Numbered from the stretch's first letter, positions 26,537 to 35,370 are shown. The stretch: DNA of 64,000 nt from Gluconacetobacter azotocaptans (GCF_014174355.1 NZ_JABEQF010000016.1:24246-88245), one strand, 5' to 3'. A program made the numbers and translations. Notes: generated by a model not told the origin, from the sequence alone.

Positions 26537-27493
26537 ATGAGTCGCGTTATTCGGATCGCTGCGGCCCAGATGGGACCGACCCAAAAGAACGACAGTCGGG
26601 AGGCCACCCTCAACCGGATCATCGCACTCCTCGAAAAAGCGTCCGATGCGGGCGCGAATCTGGTCGTTTTTCCGGAACTGGCGTTCACAACGTTTTTCCC
26701 CCGCTGGATACTGGACGGCCAGAGCCTGGACTCTCAGTTCGAGAGCGCGATGCCCAATCCGAACGTCCAGCCCCTGTTCGACCGGGCGCGTGAACTCAAG
26801 ATCGGTTTTTATATCGGATACGCCGAAATCACGCCGGACAACCGCCGGTTCAATTCGTCCATCATGGTCGATACGAAGGGCAATATTGTCGGCAAATACC
26901 GGAAGGTTCACCTTCCCGGTTCTGTCGAGCCCCGGCCGAATGCCGTCTATCAGCAGCTTGAAAAGCGTTACTTCGAATACGGCGACATGGGGTTCCCCGC
27001 ATTCCGGGGCGGCAAGGATCTTCAGGATGCCATCATGGGCATGCTGATCTGCAACGACCGTCGCTGGCCCGAGGGTTGGCGGTGCCTCGCCCTGCAAGGG
27101 ATGGAACTGCTGTGTGTGGGATATAATTCCGCGGCGTACGATCCCAATGGCGGAGAGTCGGAATCCGCCGAACTGCGCACCTTCCATGCGCAGCTGGTCG
27201 TTCAGGCCAATGCCTACATGAACGCGTGCTGGGCCGTCGCGGTCGCCAAGGCCGGCAATGAGGATGGATCGGGGCTGATCGGTGGCTCCTGCATCGTGGA
27301 CCCCAACGGCCGCATCGTCGCCGAAACCAAAACGCTTGCCGATGAAATTGCGGTTGCAGATTGCGATCTCGATTTGTGCGAGCAGGGAAAATCGAAAATG
27401 TTCAACTTCGAATCCCATCGTCGTCCCCACTGGTATTCCCGCATCGTCGAACAGACGGGCGTCGGGTGCGTGCCGGAGACGGTTGCGGAATAA
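26537..27493 (+). CDS. N-carbamoyl-D-amino acid amidohydrolase (D-carbamoylase)
   Basis: This 318-residue protein is a nitrilase-fold carbon-nitrogen hydrolase. The catalytic triad is visible as E in LVVFPELAFTTFFPRW, K in GKYRKVHLPG and C in GMLICNDRRWPEGWR. The blocks KVHLPG, EKRYFEYGDMGFPAF and CNDRRWPE are those of D-carbamoylases, which split N-carbamoyl-D-amino acids to D-amino acid, CO2 and ammonia. The ATG at 26537 follows GAGAGAA. The family length is about 304-315. It follows the peptide-type ABC operon and is followed by a hydantoin-racemase-like gene, so it likely forms the last step of a hydantoin route. Confidence 0.9.
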   Translation: MSRVIRIAAAQMGPTQKNDSREATLNRIIALLEKASDAGANLVVFPELAFTTFFPRWILDGQSLDSQFESAMPNPNVQPLFDRARELKIGFYIGYAEITPDNRRFNSSIMVDTKGNIVGKYRKVHLPGSVEPRPNAVYQQLEKRYFEYGDMGFPAFRGGKDLQDAIMGMLICNDRRWPEGWRCLALQGMELLCVGYNSAAYDPNGGESESAELRTFHAQLVVQANAYMNACWAVAVAKAGNEDGSGLIGGSCIVDPNGRIVAETKTLADEIAVADCDLDLCEQGKSKMFNFESHRRPHWYSRIVEQTGVGCVPETVAE

Positions 27494-27594
27494 CCGCAGG
27501 CCGAAAGATGGTTCCCACGTTCGTGGAAACGACGCCGCTTCTCAAGCCTTGACCTGTGATAACCTGGGGCAACACGCAAGATAGGCTGCCTTCC

Positions 27595-28275
27595 ATGTCG
27601 GACAAAAAACGAATACTGGTCATCAACCCGAACGCGTCCACGCGCGTGACCCAGGTCATTGACCGCGAATTGAATGCGATACGGAAGCAGACGTCGTTCA
27701 CAATCGACGTCTGCGACCATCCCTCGGCTCCCCCGGGAATTGCCCGGCAGCAGGACGCCGATATGGTCGCCCCCCTGGTGCAGCAGACCATCCGCAGGGA
27801 ACGGGCATCGGCCTATGTCGTCGCCTGTTTCAGCGACCCGGGACTGACCGGAGCCCGGGAGGAGTCGAAAGGTTCTCTCGTTCTTGGCTGCGGTGAAAGC
27901 GCCATCTTGCATGCCCTGACGATCGGCGACCAGTTCGGCATCATTTCCCTGTCCGATCTGTCGACCCTTCGTCAGCGCCGGATGGTCCGCATGATGGGGC
28001 TGACGTCCCGCTATGCCGGCAGCGCCGCCATTTCCGCCACGGCCGAGGAAGCGACGTCCCCCCTGCTGATCGAAAAGATGGTGGAAGCCGGTCGCGCGCT
28101 GGCATCCGGGGGGGCCAATGTCATCCTCATGGGATGCGCCGGGATGGCCCATTTCCGGTCGTCTCTGGAAGACAGGCTTGGAATGCCCGTTATCGATCCG
28201 ACAAGTTCGGCGGTTGCGATGGCGCTCGGCCTGTGCACCCTTCGCGAAAGCAGACTGAATGAATCCGACCCATAA
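27595..28275 (+). CDS. Hydantoin racemase-like protein (Asp/Glu racemase superfamily)
   Basis: The 226-residue protein starts RILVINPNASTRVTQVID, has the first active-site cysteine in VVACFSDPGLTGARE and the second in ILMGCAGMAHF. The NPNxS start and CxDPGL block are typical of hydantoin racemases, which epimerise 5-substituted hydantoins by a two-cysteine mechanism. The ATG at 27595 lies 101 bp after the carbamoylase stop. Its last bases overlap the next racemase gene (start 28259). Together with a hydantoinase and the D-carbamoylase it would allow full conversion of both enantiomers. Confidence 0.8.
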   Translation: MSDKKRILVINPNASTRVTQVIDRELNAIRKQTSFTIDVCDHPSAPPGIARQQDADMVAPLVQQTIRRERASAYVVACFSDPGLTGAREESKGSLVLGCGESAILHALTIGDQFGIISLSDLSTLRQRRMVRMMGLTSRYAGSAAISATAEEATSPLLIEKMVEAGRALASGGANVILMGCAGMAHFRSSLEDRLGMPVIDPTSSAVAMALGLCTLRESRLNESDP

Positions 28276-28972
28276 GATGATCGGCGTCCTGGGGGGAATG
28301 GGGCCCGCGGCAACAGCCGATTTCATGAGACAGGTGATCCTGTCCACCCCGGCCAGGCGCGATCAGGACCATGTTCCGCTCCTGATCTTTTCCGATCCGA
28401 CAATACCGGATCGCAGTTCATCGATTATCGATTCGACCGTCCCTTCGCCGCTGCCCATGTTGCGCGACTACGCCTTGCGCCTGCAGCGCGCCGGGGCGAC
28501 GGCAATCGTGATCCCCTGCAACACGGCTCATCATTTCTACGACCAGATCGCCGGCTGCGTCACCATCCCGATTCTTCATATCGTCGATGCGGTGCGCGAA
28601 GAACTGGATGAAAACACCGACCTGCGCTCCGGTGGCGTCGCAATCATGGCAACGGCGGGGACCCTTCGCTCGCGCTTCTACGAACGCAAACTTGCCCAGG
28701 CCGGATATGGGTGCATCGTCCCGACCGAGACGGAACAGCATCTGGTGGACCGGACCATACAATTGATAAAGGGTGGACAATCCGAAATGGCAAAGCCGTT
28801 TGCCATACAGGCGGTTCAGTCTTTTCGTCAGAGAGGCGCCGGGTCCGTCATACTGGGCTGCACGGAGCTTCCTCTTATCAAGGAGGTGTTTGACGATATC
28901 CTGCCTCATGTCGACTCGACGAAAGCGCTGGCCCGGCGCTGCATAAGATATATTTCGGACGGTACGTCCTGA
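28259..28972 (+). CDS. Aspartate/glutamate racemase-family protein (amino-acid racemase, YgeA type)
   Basis: The protein of 237 residues begins MIGVLGGMGPAATADF and carries the two catalytic cysteines in VIPCNTAHHFYD and VILGCTELPLI, the defining pair of the cofactor-independent aspartate racemase family. It probably racemises an amino acid, for example the D-amino acid released by the carbamoylase, so that it can enter central metabolism. It overlaps the preceding racemase gene by 17 bp and is therefore in the same operon. Confidence 0.88.
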   Translation: MNPTHKMIGVLGGMGPAATADFMRQVILSTPARRDQDHVPLLIFSDPTIPDRSSSIIDSTVPSPLPMLRDYALRLQRAGATAIVIPCNTAHHFYDQIAGCVTIPILHIVDAVREELDENTDLRSGGVAIMATAGTLRSRFYERKLAQAGYGCIVPTETEQHLVDRTIQLIKGGQSEMAKPFAIQAVQSFRQRGAGSVILGCTELPLIKEVFDDILPHVDSTKALARRCIRYISDGTS

Positions 28973-29053
28973 TTTTTCGAACGACGTGAATTTTCAGAGA
29001 CTTTATACCAATGACGCCTCGCGAACTCAGAATGACTGGATACATTAAAAGCC

Positions 29054-29560
29054 ATGGTTGAAAGTGCATTATTCCGGGAAGGCATGTCGTGGCTTGGATC
29101 GGCCGTCAATATCATCACAACGGATGGGGCCGCTGGGCGACACGGCTTCACGGCCTCCGCCGTATGCAGTGTCACGGACACCCCACCGACCTTGCTTGTC
29201 TGCATGAACCGGACCGTCAGTTCCCATGAGGCTTTTCTTCAAAACAAAGTCCTGTGCGTCAATGTCCTCAGGGGCGACCACAAGACGCTTGCCAATGGCT
29301 TCGCAAGCCGGCGCTTGTCCATGGATGACCGTTTCGGCCAGGCCGAATGGACCCGTCTGAAGACGCAGGCGCCTGCCCTGGTCGGCGCGACGGTGAATTT
29401 CGACTGCATCATCGATAAAGTCACCAGCGTCGGAACGCATGACGTTTTGTTCTGTACCGTTCAGGCCGTCAGGCTGGCAGACAATCGGGAAGGCCTGATC
29501 TGGCTCGGCCGCAGCTATCATGAACTGCAGGACCCATCCGCCTTCGGAAGCCAAATTTAA
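29054..29560 (+). CDS. Flavin reductase (HpaC/RutF/NtaB-like)
   Basis: The 168-residue protein has the flavin reductase-like FMN-binding fold. GMSWLGSAVNIITTDG, HGFTASAVCSVTDTPPTLLVCMNR and CVNVLRGDHKTLANGFA are the family's flavin-binding segments. It uses NAD(P)H to reduce FMN, which is handed to a partner monooxygenase. The only matching partner in the window is the LLM monooxygenase at 3268-4572, about 25 kb away. It begins 81 bp after the racemase gene and may be transcribed with it. Confidence 0.87.
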   Translation: MVESALFREGMSWLGSAVNIITTDGAAGRHGFTASAVCSVTDTPPTLLVCMNRTVSSHEAFLQNKVLCVNVLRGDHKTLANGFASRRLSMDDRFGQAEWTRLKTQAPALVGATVNFDCIIDKVTSVGTHDVLFCTVQAVRLADNREGLIWLGRSYHELQDPSAFGSQI

Positions 29561-29896
29561 AACTCTATAACTCTCTCGTATGATGGGGCCAATCTGCTGA
29601 TAATCAGGACGGTTGTCAGTGGCGGCAACACTGTCTAGTTTGACCCCTGCCAGCCCCTGACCAGGCCGGATATATTTACTTACATAGTTCGCTACCATCT
29701 ATATATGGATAATTATATTATTTTATACTCGCGATCGTTTCGTTCGAAATTATCGGCCGGGCGGATGATTTCCAAAGACGACCGTTTTCATGGCTACCGA
29801 TTCTCCGGCCGCGACTTGCAAGCGGCGCCCTTCACCTTGCCCGCGTGGGGCCGGTCTCCACAGTTAAAGTAAAGATATGAAAAGGAGAAGTTTTCC
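29561..29896. other. AT-rich intergenic region before nitroreductase
   Basis: 336 bases without a gene. The part 29690-29750 is very AT-rich (TATATATGGATAATTATATTATT) and could hold a promoter. An AAGGAG ribosome site at 29881-29886 belongs to the nitroreductase. A minus-strand frame here is only the shadow of the flavin-reductase gene. I see no RNA gene or repeat. Confidence 0.45.
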
Positions 29897-30499
29897 ATGA
29901 CTCGCGCCGACAATCGTACTGCGGATCCTTCGATCCTCCGGCTTCTGGTCGACCGCTGGTCTCCTCGCGCCTTTACCGGGGAAACCATTTCCGAGGAAGA
30001 ACTGAAGGCGATTCTCGAGGCCGGGCGCTGGGCGCCTTCCCAATATAATTCGCAGCCCTGGCGGTTCATGTACGCCCGCCGGGATACGCCGCACTGGGGG
30101 CACCTGCTGTCCTTGCTGAAACCCGTCAACCAGCGCTGGGCGAAGTCTGCGGCGGCCCTGGTGTACGTTGCCTCCTGCAAGACCATGATCCCCCGTACCA
30201 CGCCGGACCCCGTCTTTTCACGCACGCATTCCTATGATGCCGGCGCCGCCGCGATGCTGGTTCTGCTTCAGGCAACCTATGCAGGCTGGTCCGCCCATAC
30301 CATGAGCGGCGTGAGCAACGTGGACGAAACGCATGCCAGTCTCGGTCTGCCGGCGTCCTATGCCTTTGAAACAGTCATCGCCATCGGAAAGCAGGGATCG
30401 CCGGATCTGTTGCCCGAGGACCTGGCCATCCGAGAGGTTCCCTCGACCCGCCGGCCGCTTGATGAAATCATGTTTGAAGGTCCCTACCCCGCCAGCTGA
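29897..30499 (+). CDS. Nitroreductase-family protein
   Basis: This protein of 200 residues has the FMN-binding nitroreductase fold. The block LVDRWSPRAFTGETISEEELKAILEA (seen in parts), RWAPSQYNSQPWRFMYARR and YDAGAAAMLVLLQATYAGW are conserved family segments; the serine-asparagine-proline stretch (SQYNSQPW) binds FMN phosphate. Such enzymes reduce nitro groups, quinones or flavins with NAD(P)H. AAGGAG is 10 bases before the ATG. It stands alone and is followed by an IS remnant, so no pathway is implied. Confidence 0.88.
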   Translation: MTRADNRTADPSILRLLVDRWSPRAFTGETISEEELKAILEAGRWAPSQYNSQPWRFMYARRDTPHWGHLLSLLKPVNQRWAKSAAALVYVASCKTMIPRTTPDPVFSRTHSYDAGAAAMLVLLQATYAGWSAHTMSGVSNVDETHASLGLPASYAFETVIAIGKQGSPDLLPEDLAIREVPSTRRPLDEIMFEGPYPAS

Positions 30500-30585
30500 G
30501 GCGCCTTTCGGCGGGGGCTGTTCCCGACCAGATCGAACAGGCGGCGGTTGTTGAACCCGTCCGCCCGTTCAAGGGAGCGTATTCC
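30500..30585 (-). pseudogene. Remnant of an IS3-family transposase C-terminus
   Basis: On the minus strand an open stretch of about 27 codons reads LERADGFNNRRLFDLVGN and then SPRRKAPQ. It resembles the conserved tail of IS3-family OrfB proteins (W-x-D-x-F/Y-N-N-R-R-L-F/H-x-x-x-G-x-x-P-P). No start, integrase core or inverted repeats remain around it. It probably marks an old insertion between the nitroreductase gene and the urt/mau array. Confidence 0.5.
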
Positions 30586-30667
30586 ACGGCCCCTCCCTCG
30601 CCCCGTCCAGACCTCAATTACGGCCATACCACGCACACCGGATGCGCGACCTGCTGCCTTTCGCCGA

Positions 30668-32818
30668 TCAGACGCCAGACTTCACGAAAGGATAGCGCCG
30701 CCGCCGTTGCCCCGTTGCCGCGTAAATTGCATTGCCCAGGGCGGGAAAGGCCGACACCGTACCGACCTCGCCGATGCCGCCCGGCGGTTCGTCGCTGGGG
30801 ATGATCGAGACCGCGATGGCCGGGCATTCGTTGATCCGCATTACGCGGTAATCATTGAAATTTCTTTGCTCGACACGCCCGTTCGCGAACGTGATCTCGC
30901 CATAGAGCGCCGCCGAAAACCCGAAGAGCAATCCGCCCTCGATCTGCGCGCGTACCGTGTCCGGATTGACCACGATACCGCAATCGACCGCGACCGTGGC
31001 CCGCACGATCCGCAGCGCCCCCTCCGGCGGGGCCGAAACCTCCACGATCGCGGCGCAACAGGACCCGAACGCATTGTGCAGCGAGACGCCCCGCCCCGTC
31101 CCCGGCGGCAGCGGACCGCCCCATCCGGCCTCGCGCGCCACACGGTCGAGGACGGCGCGCGAACGGGGATTTTTCCCCAACAGCCGCCGCCGGTACTCGA
31201 CGGGGTCCACACCGGCGACCTCGGCCAGCTCGTCGATGAAGCTCTCGACCACATAGGCATTGTGCGCCGGCCCCACGCCCCGCCACCAGCCGATCGCCAC
31301 CGGCGGATCGACCCGCGTCCACATCACCCGCATGCGCCCGAGGTCGTAGGGCGTGTCCACCGCGCCGGCGACGGCGTCATGGTCGAGCTGCCCCGCCGGA
31401 AGGCCGCCGGGCATGGACCGGTCGACCACCGACCCGCCGGTGACGTGATGGACCCAGGCGCGCGGCAGGCCATCCGCCCCCAGCGACGCCGCCATCCGGT
31501 CGCAATAGGCGGGGCGGAAATGATCCTGGCGGATGTCCTCCTCGCGGCTCCAGATGAATTTGACCGGCCGTGACAGGTGCCCGGCGAAGCGGACCGCCTG
31601 CTCGATCGAATCCGTGGCCAACCTGCGCCCGAAGCCACCCCCGATCATCTGGTTGTGGATGGCGACCCGCCCGGGCGGCAGGCCGGTCAGCCGGGCCACG
31701 ATCTGACGTGCGCGCGTCGGCACCTGCGTGCCCGCCCAGACGTCGCAGCCATCGGCGCGCAGATGGATTGTCACGTTGATCGGTTCCATGGCGGCATGCG
31801 CCAGGAAAGGCAGCTCATACACCGCCTCGACCCGCCTCCCGCCCTCCGACAGCGCCGCGTCGATCCCCTCGGCGTCCCGCGCGATGACCGCCGTGCCCCC
31901 TGCCGCGCCCTGGCGCAGGGCCTGCATGAGGTCGGCCGACGACAGGCGGGCGTTCGCCCCGCCGTCCCATTGCGGGTCGAGGGCCGCCAGCCCCTTTTGT
32001 GCGGCCCAGTACCGCCGGGCGACCACACAGACGGCGGTGCCGATGCTGACGACATCCGTCACGCCCGGCACGGCACGGGCGGCCGCCTCGTTCATCCGCG
32101 CCAGCGTGCCGCCCGGCACCGGACAGGCCGACACGGCGCCGTAGCCCATGTCCGGCACCTGCAGGTCGATGCCGAACATCGCCCGGCCCGTCGTCTTGTC
32201 CGGCACGTCCAGACGCGGGACAGGCCGGCCGATCAGCCGCCACGCCGACCGCTCGCGCAGCGGCACGGCCGTCGGCACCGGCAGCGCGCCGGCGGCCTCC
32301 GCCAGGGCACCGTAGCGCGCCTCCAGCCCCCGCGCCGGACAGGACACGACGCCCGCCTGCGCGCGCAACGCCTCCACCGGCACGCCCCAGCGCCCGGCCG
32401 CGGCAGTCAGCAGCATCATCCGCGCGGCCGCCCCGGCCTCGCGCAACGAACGCCACCCCTTGCGGATCGATTTCGAACCGCCGGTCGACAATGTCCGCAG
32501 CAACTCCGGCGGCGCGGCCGGAAGATCCTGCGGCAGGGCGGTCACGACCCGCACCTGCTCCAGCGTGACCTCCAGTTCCTCGGCGATCAACATCGCCTCG
32601 GCGGTGTAGATGCCCTGCCCCATCTCGATATTCGGCACGACGAGGGAAATCGTGTCGTCCACGCCAATCCGGACGAAGCCGCCAAGCGACACCGGGCCGG
32701 CGTCCGGCCGCGACAGACTGTCGCCCCGCGCGCGGGGCGCGGCGGCAAAGGCCAACACCAGGCCGCCGCCGGCCAGCAGGCGCCGCCGCGTCAGGCCCGT
32801 GCCGTCAGATGGCGACAT
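30668..32818 (-). CDS. Molybdopterin-binding subunit of a xanthine-dehydrogenase-family hydroxylase (IorB-like), Tat-exported
   Basis: This protein of 716 residues has a Tat signal (LTRRRLLAGGGLVLAFAAA). The two molybdenum-cofactor domains follow, with VVPNIEMGQGIYTAEAMLIA, the GTQVPTRARQ segment, IGGGFGRRLATD and the end GGIGEVGTVSA, where the glutamate (about residue 684) is the catalytic base. It matches the large subunit of isoquinoline 1-oxidoreductase and the exported aldehyde dehydrogenases of acetic acid bacteria. Such enzymes hydroxylate N-heterocycles or aldehydes in the periplasm. The [2Fe-2S] small subunit and the cytochrome c partner are not adjacent. The ATG at 32818 overlaps the urtE stop by 14 bp, so it is the last gene of the urt operon. 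Confidence 0.85.
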   Translation of the reverse strand: MSPSDGTGLTRRRLLAGGGLVLAFAAAPRARGDSLSRPDAGPVSLGGFVRIGVDDTISLVVPNIEMGQGIYTAEAMLIAEELEVTLEQVRVVTALPQDLPAAPPELLRTLSTGGSKSIRKGWRSLREAGAAARMMLLTAAAGRWGVPVEALRAQAGVVSCPARGLEARYGALAEAAGALPVPTAVPLRERSAWRLIGRPVPRLDVPDKTTGRAMFGIDLQVPDMGYGAVSACPVPGGTLARMNEAAARAVPGVTDVVSIGTAVCVVARRYWAAQKGLAALDPQWDGGANARLSSADLMQALRQGAAGGTAVIARDAEGIDAALSEGGRRVEAVYELPFLAHAAMEPINVTIHLRADGCDVWAGTQVPTRARQIVARLTGLPPGRVAIHNQMIGGGFGRRLATDSIEQAVRFAGHLSRPVKFIWSREEDIRQDHFRPAYCDRMAASLGADGLPRAWVHHVTGGSVVDRSMPGGLPAGQLDHDAVAGAVDTPYDLGRMRVMWTRVDPPVAIGWWRGVGPAHNAYVVESFIDELAEVAGVDPVEYRRRLLGKNPRSRAVLDRVAREAGWGGPLPPGTGRGVSLHNAFGSCCAAIVEVSAPPEGALRIVRATVAVDCGIVVNPDTVRAQIEGGLLFGFSAALYGEITFANGRVEQRNFNDYRVMRINECPAIAVSIIPSDEPPGGIGEVGTVSAFPALGNAIYAATGQRRRRYPFVKSGV

Positions 32819-33515
32819 GGGCCCGGATCGTGTCCACATCCAGCGTCCCGACCGCGCCGGACGCCACCACCTGCCCGCGATCGAGCACGACGACGGACTG
32901 GGCCAGCGCATAGGCGAAGTCGAAATATTGCTCCACCAGCAGAATCGCCATGTCGCCCCGCTGCCGCAGCAGGGCGATGACGGCGCCGATATCCTTGATG
33001 ATGCTGGGCTGGATGCCTTCCGTCGGCTCGTCCAGCACCAGCAGGCGGGGCCGGATGACCAGCGCGCGGGCGATGGCGAGCTGCTGTTGCTGCCCGCCCG
33101 AAAGATCGCCCCCGCGCCGGTTGAGCATCTGCGCCAGCACCGGGAACGTCTCGAAAATCGTGTCGGGTACCTTGCGCTGTCCGCGCGGAAGCAGCCCGAA
33201 TCCCGTCTCGAGATTCTCCCGCACGGTCAGCAGCGGAAAGATGTCGCGGCCCTGCGGCACGGTGGCGATGCCGCGTCGCGCCCGCTCGCAGGCGGGCAGG
33301 GCCGTGATGTCCTCCCCTTCCCACAGGATGCGGCCCGACGAGACGGCGTGCATGCCCGTGACCGCGCGCAAGACACTGGTCTTGCCCACGCCGTTGCGGC
33401 CCAGCAGACACGTGACGGCCCCCGGATGGGCCTCCAGCGAGACCCCCCGCAGCGCGATCGCCGCACCGTAATGAAGGCGGATATCCTCGACCCTGAGCAT
33501 GCCGATGTCCCTCAC
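32805..33515 (-). CDS. urtE: Urea ABC transporter ATP-binding subunit UrtE
   Basis: The 236-residue ATPase has Walker A GRNGVGKTSVLRAVTG, signature LSGGQQQQLAIARAL, Walker B LLVLDEPTEGIQPSIIKDIG and a HTVE-equivalent LLVEQYFDFAYAL. The GxNGxGKT loop and the DEPTEGIQPS form are typical of LivF-like UrtE. It is one of two ATPases of the urea importer. Its start overlaps the urtD stop (ATGA at 33512-33515) and its end overlaps the hydroxylase gene. Confidence 0.93.
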   Translation of the reverse strand: MRDIGMLRVEDIRLHYGAAIALRGVSLEAHPGAVTCLLGRNGVGKTSVLRAVTGMHAVSSGRILWEGEDITALPACERARRGIATVPQGRDIFPLLTVRENLETGFGLLPRGQRKVPDTIFETFPVLAQMLNRRGGDLSGGQQQQLAIARALVIRPRLLVLDEPTEGIQPSIIKDIGAVIALLRQRGDMAILLVEQYFDFAYALAQSVVVLDRGQVVASGAVGTLDVDTIRAHVAI

Positions 33516-34252
33516 CGCCCCAGATAGACGTCGATCACGCGCGGGTCGGCGCTCACGGCCTCGAGCGCCCCCTCGGCCAGGACCGACCCCTCGTGCAGCA
33601 CCGTCACGCCGACGCCCAGCGCACGCACGAATTCCATGTCATGCTCGACCACCACGATGCTGCGCGTGCGGTTGATGTCCCGCAGCAGGTCCGCCGTCGC
33701 CATCGTCTCGGCATCGGTCATGCCGGCCACTGGTTCGTCCACCAGCAGAAGCTGCGGCTCCTGCCCCAGCAGCATCCCGATCTCCAGCCACTGCTTCTGC
33801 CCGTGGCTGAGCCCCCCCGCCTGCACCCGCGCGTGCGGGGCAAGCCGCGTGGTTTCAAGCAGCGCGTCGATGCGCCCGGCCTCCTCCGCCGTCTCGCGCG
33901 CGAACAACAGCGCAAATGGCGAACGCAGCCCCTTGAGCGAGAGCAGCAGATTGTCGCGCACCGACAACGCCTCGAAGACGGTCGGCTTCTGGAACTTGCG
34001 GCCGATGCCCAGCCGGGCGATCGCGGCTTCGTCGCGCTTCGTCAGATCGTGGCCGGCGAACCGCACGACGCCGGTGTCGGGGCGCGTCTTGCCGGTGATG
34101 ATGTCCATCATCGTCGTCTTGCCCGCGCCGTTGGGCCCGACGATGGCGCGCATCTCGCCCTGCCGCAGGCTGAGCGACAAATCGTTGATCGCGCGGAAAC
34201 CGTCGAAGCTGACCGACACCCCGCGCAGTTCGAGAAGGGCCTCGCCGCTCAT
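33512..34252 (-). CDS. urtD: Urea ABC transporter ATP-binding subunit UrtD
   Basis: This protein of 246 residues has VSVSFDGFRAINDLSLSLRQGE, Walker A GPNGAGKTTMMDIITG, the GIGRKFQKPTVFEALSVRDNLLLS block characteristic of UrtD/LivG, signature LSHGQKQWLEIGM (LSHGQ replaces LSGGQ, as usual in UrtD) and Walker B LLVDEPVAGMTD. The ATG at 34252 overlaps the urtC stop (ATGA). The longer frame to 34405 lies inside urtC. Confidence 0.93.
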   Translation of the reverse strand: MSGEALLELRGVSVSFDGFRAINDLSLSLRQGEMRAIVGPNGAGKTTMMDIITGKTRPDTGVVRFAGHDLTKRDEAAIARLGIGRKFQKPTVFEALSVRDNLLLSLKGLRSPFALLFARETAEEAGRIDALLETTRLAPHARVQAGGLSHGQKQWLEIGMLLGQEPQLLLVDEPVAGMTDAETMATADLLRDINRTRSIVVVEHDMEFVRALGVGVTVLHEGSVLAEGALEAVSADPRVIDVYLGR

Positions 34253-35370
34253 GCCGCGTCTCCTGCCGGGCGGGTGATTTCGGGCGTCACCTCCGCGCGA
34301 CGGCGGACGAGATGGCGCCCCAGCCCCATCAGCCCCTGGGGCAGGAACAGCGTCGTCGCGATGAAGAGCGCGCCAAGCCCATACAGCCACAATTCGGGCA
34401 GCCACGCGGTGAACAGCGTCTTGCCCAGATTGACCAGCACCGCCCCGATCACCGCGCCCGACAGCGTGCCGCGCCCGCCCACCGCCACCCAGATCACGGA
34501 TTCGATCGAATTGGCGGGCGCGAACTCGCCCGGATTGATGATGCCGACCTGAAGCACGTACAGCGCGCCGCCCACTGCCGCGATCAGGGCCGAGACCACC
34601 CAGACCAGCAGCTTCACCTGGTCGGGACGATAGCCCAGGAAGCGCGTGCGGCTCTCGGCGTCGCGCACCGCGATCAGCAGGCGCCCGAAACGGCCCCCGA
34701 CCAGCGCGCGCGTCGCCAGCATCGCCCCGGCCAGCACCAGCGCGCTGATCATCAGCAGCGCCGCGCGCGTTCCCGGCCGGTGCAGGTCGAAGCCCAGAAC
34801 GTCCTTGAAATCGGTCAGGCCGTTATTACCGCCGAAGCCCAGCCCGTTCTGGAAGAAGGCCAGCATCAGCGCATAGGTCAGGGCCTGGGTGATGATCGAC
34901 AGATAGACCCCCCCCACGCGTGAGCGAAAGGCCAGCCAGCCGAACAGCGCGGCCAGCGCGCCCGGCACGGCCAGCACCAGCACCGCCGCCACGACGAAAT
35001 GGTCCGACCCCCACCAGTACCACGGCAGCGCCTTCCACGACAGGAACACCATGAAATCCGGCAGGTCGGGATTGCCATACACTCCCCGCGCCCCGATTTC
35101 GCGCACCAGGTACATGCCCATGGCATAGCCCCCCAGCGCGAAGAACGCCGCATGGCCCAGCGTCAGGATGCCCACGAAGCCCCAGACCAGATCCACCGCC
35201 AGCGCCAGCATCGCATAGGCGAGATACTTGCCGGCCAGCGTCACGACGAAGGGCGAGACGCTCAACGGGGTCGACTGGGGCAGCAGGCTGCCCAGCGCCA
35301 GCAGGGCCGCGATGGCGAGCACGGCGGCGGCGGTGCGCACGACACCGCGGAAAGCAAACCCGCCCGTCAT
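34249..35370 (-). CDS. urtC: Urea ABC transporter permease UrtC
   Basis: The 373-residue LivM-like permease has about nine to ten helices. The marker segments are LAVDLVWGFVGILTLGHAAFFALGGYAMGMYL (seen in pieces), the VYLSIITQALTYALMLAFFQN region, AVRDAESRTRFLGYRP and the end WVAVGGRGTLSGAVIGAVLVN. It pairs with UrtB to form the channel. Its ATG overlaps the urtB stop (ATGA at 35367-35370). Confidence 0.93.
   Translation of the reverse strand: MTGGFAFRGVVRTAAAVLAIAALLALGSLLPQSTPLSVSPFVVTLAGKYLAYAMLALAVDLVWGFVGILTLGHAAFFALGGYAMGMYLVREIGARGVYGNPDLPDFMVFLSWKALPWYWWGSDHFVVAAVLVLAVPGALAALFGWLAFRSRVGGVYLSIITQALTYALMLAFFQNGLGFGGNNGLTDFKDVLGFDLHRPGTRAALLMISALVLAGAMLATRALVGGRFGRLLIAVRDAESRTRFLGYRPDQVKLLVWVVSALIAAVGGALYVLQVGIINPGEFAPANSIESVIWVAVGGRGTLSGAVIGAVLVNLGKTLFTAWLPELWLYGLGALFIATTLFLPQGLMGLGRHLVRRRAEVTPEITRPAGDAA

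Noticed and set aside
30548..32980. Long plus-strand frames opposite the molybdenum hydroxylase
   Set aside because: Antisense shadows with Arg/Pro/His-rich composition. The minus-strand gene has full family motifs.
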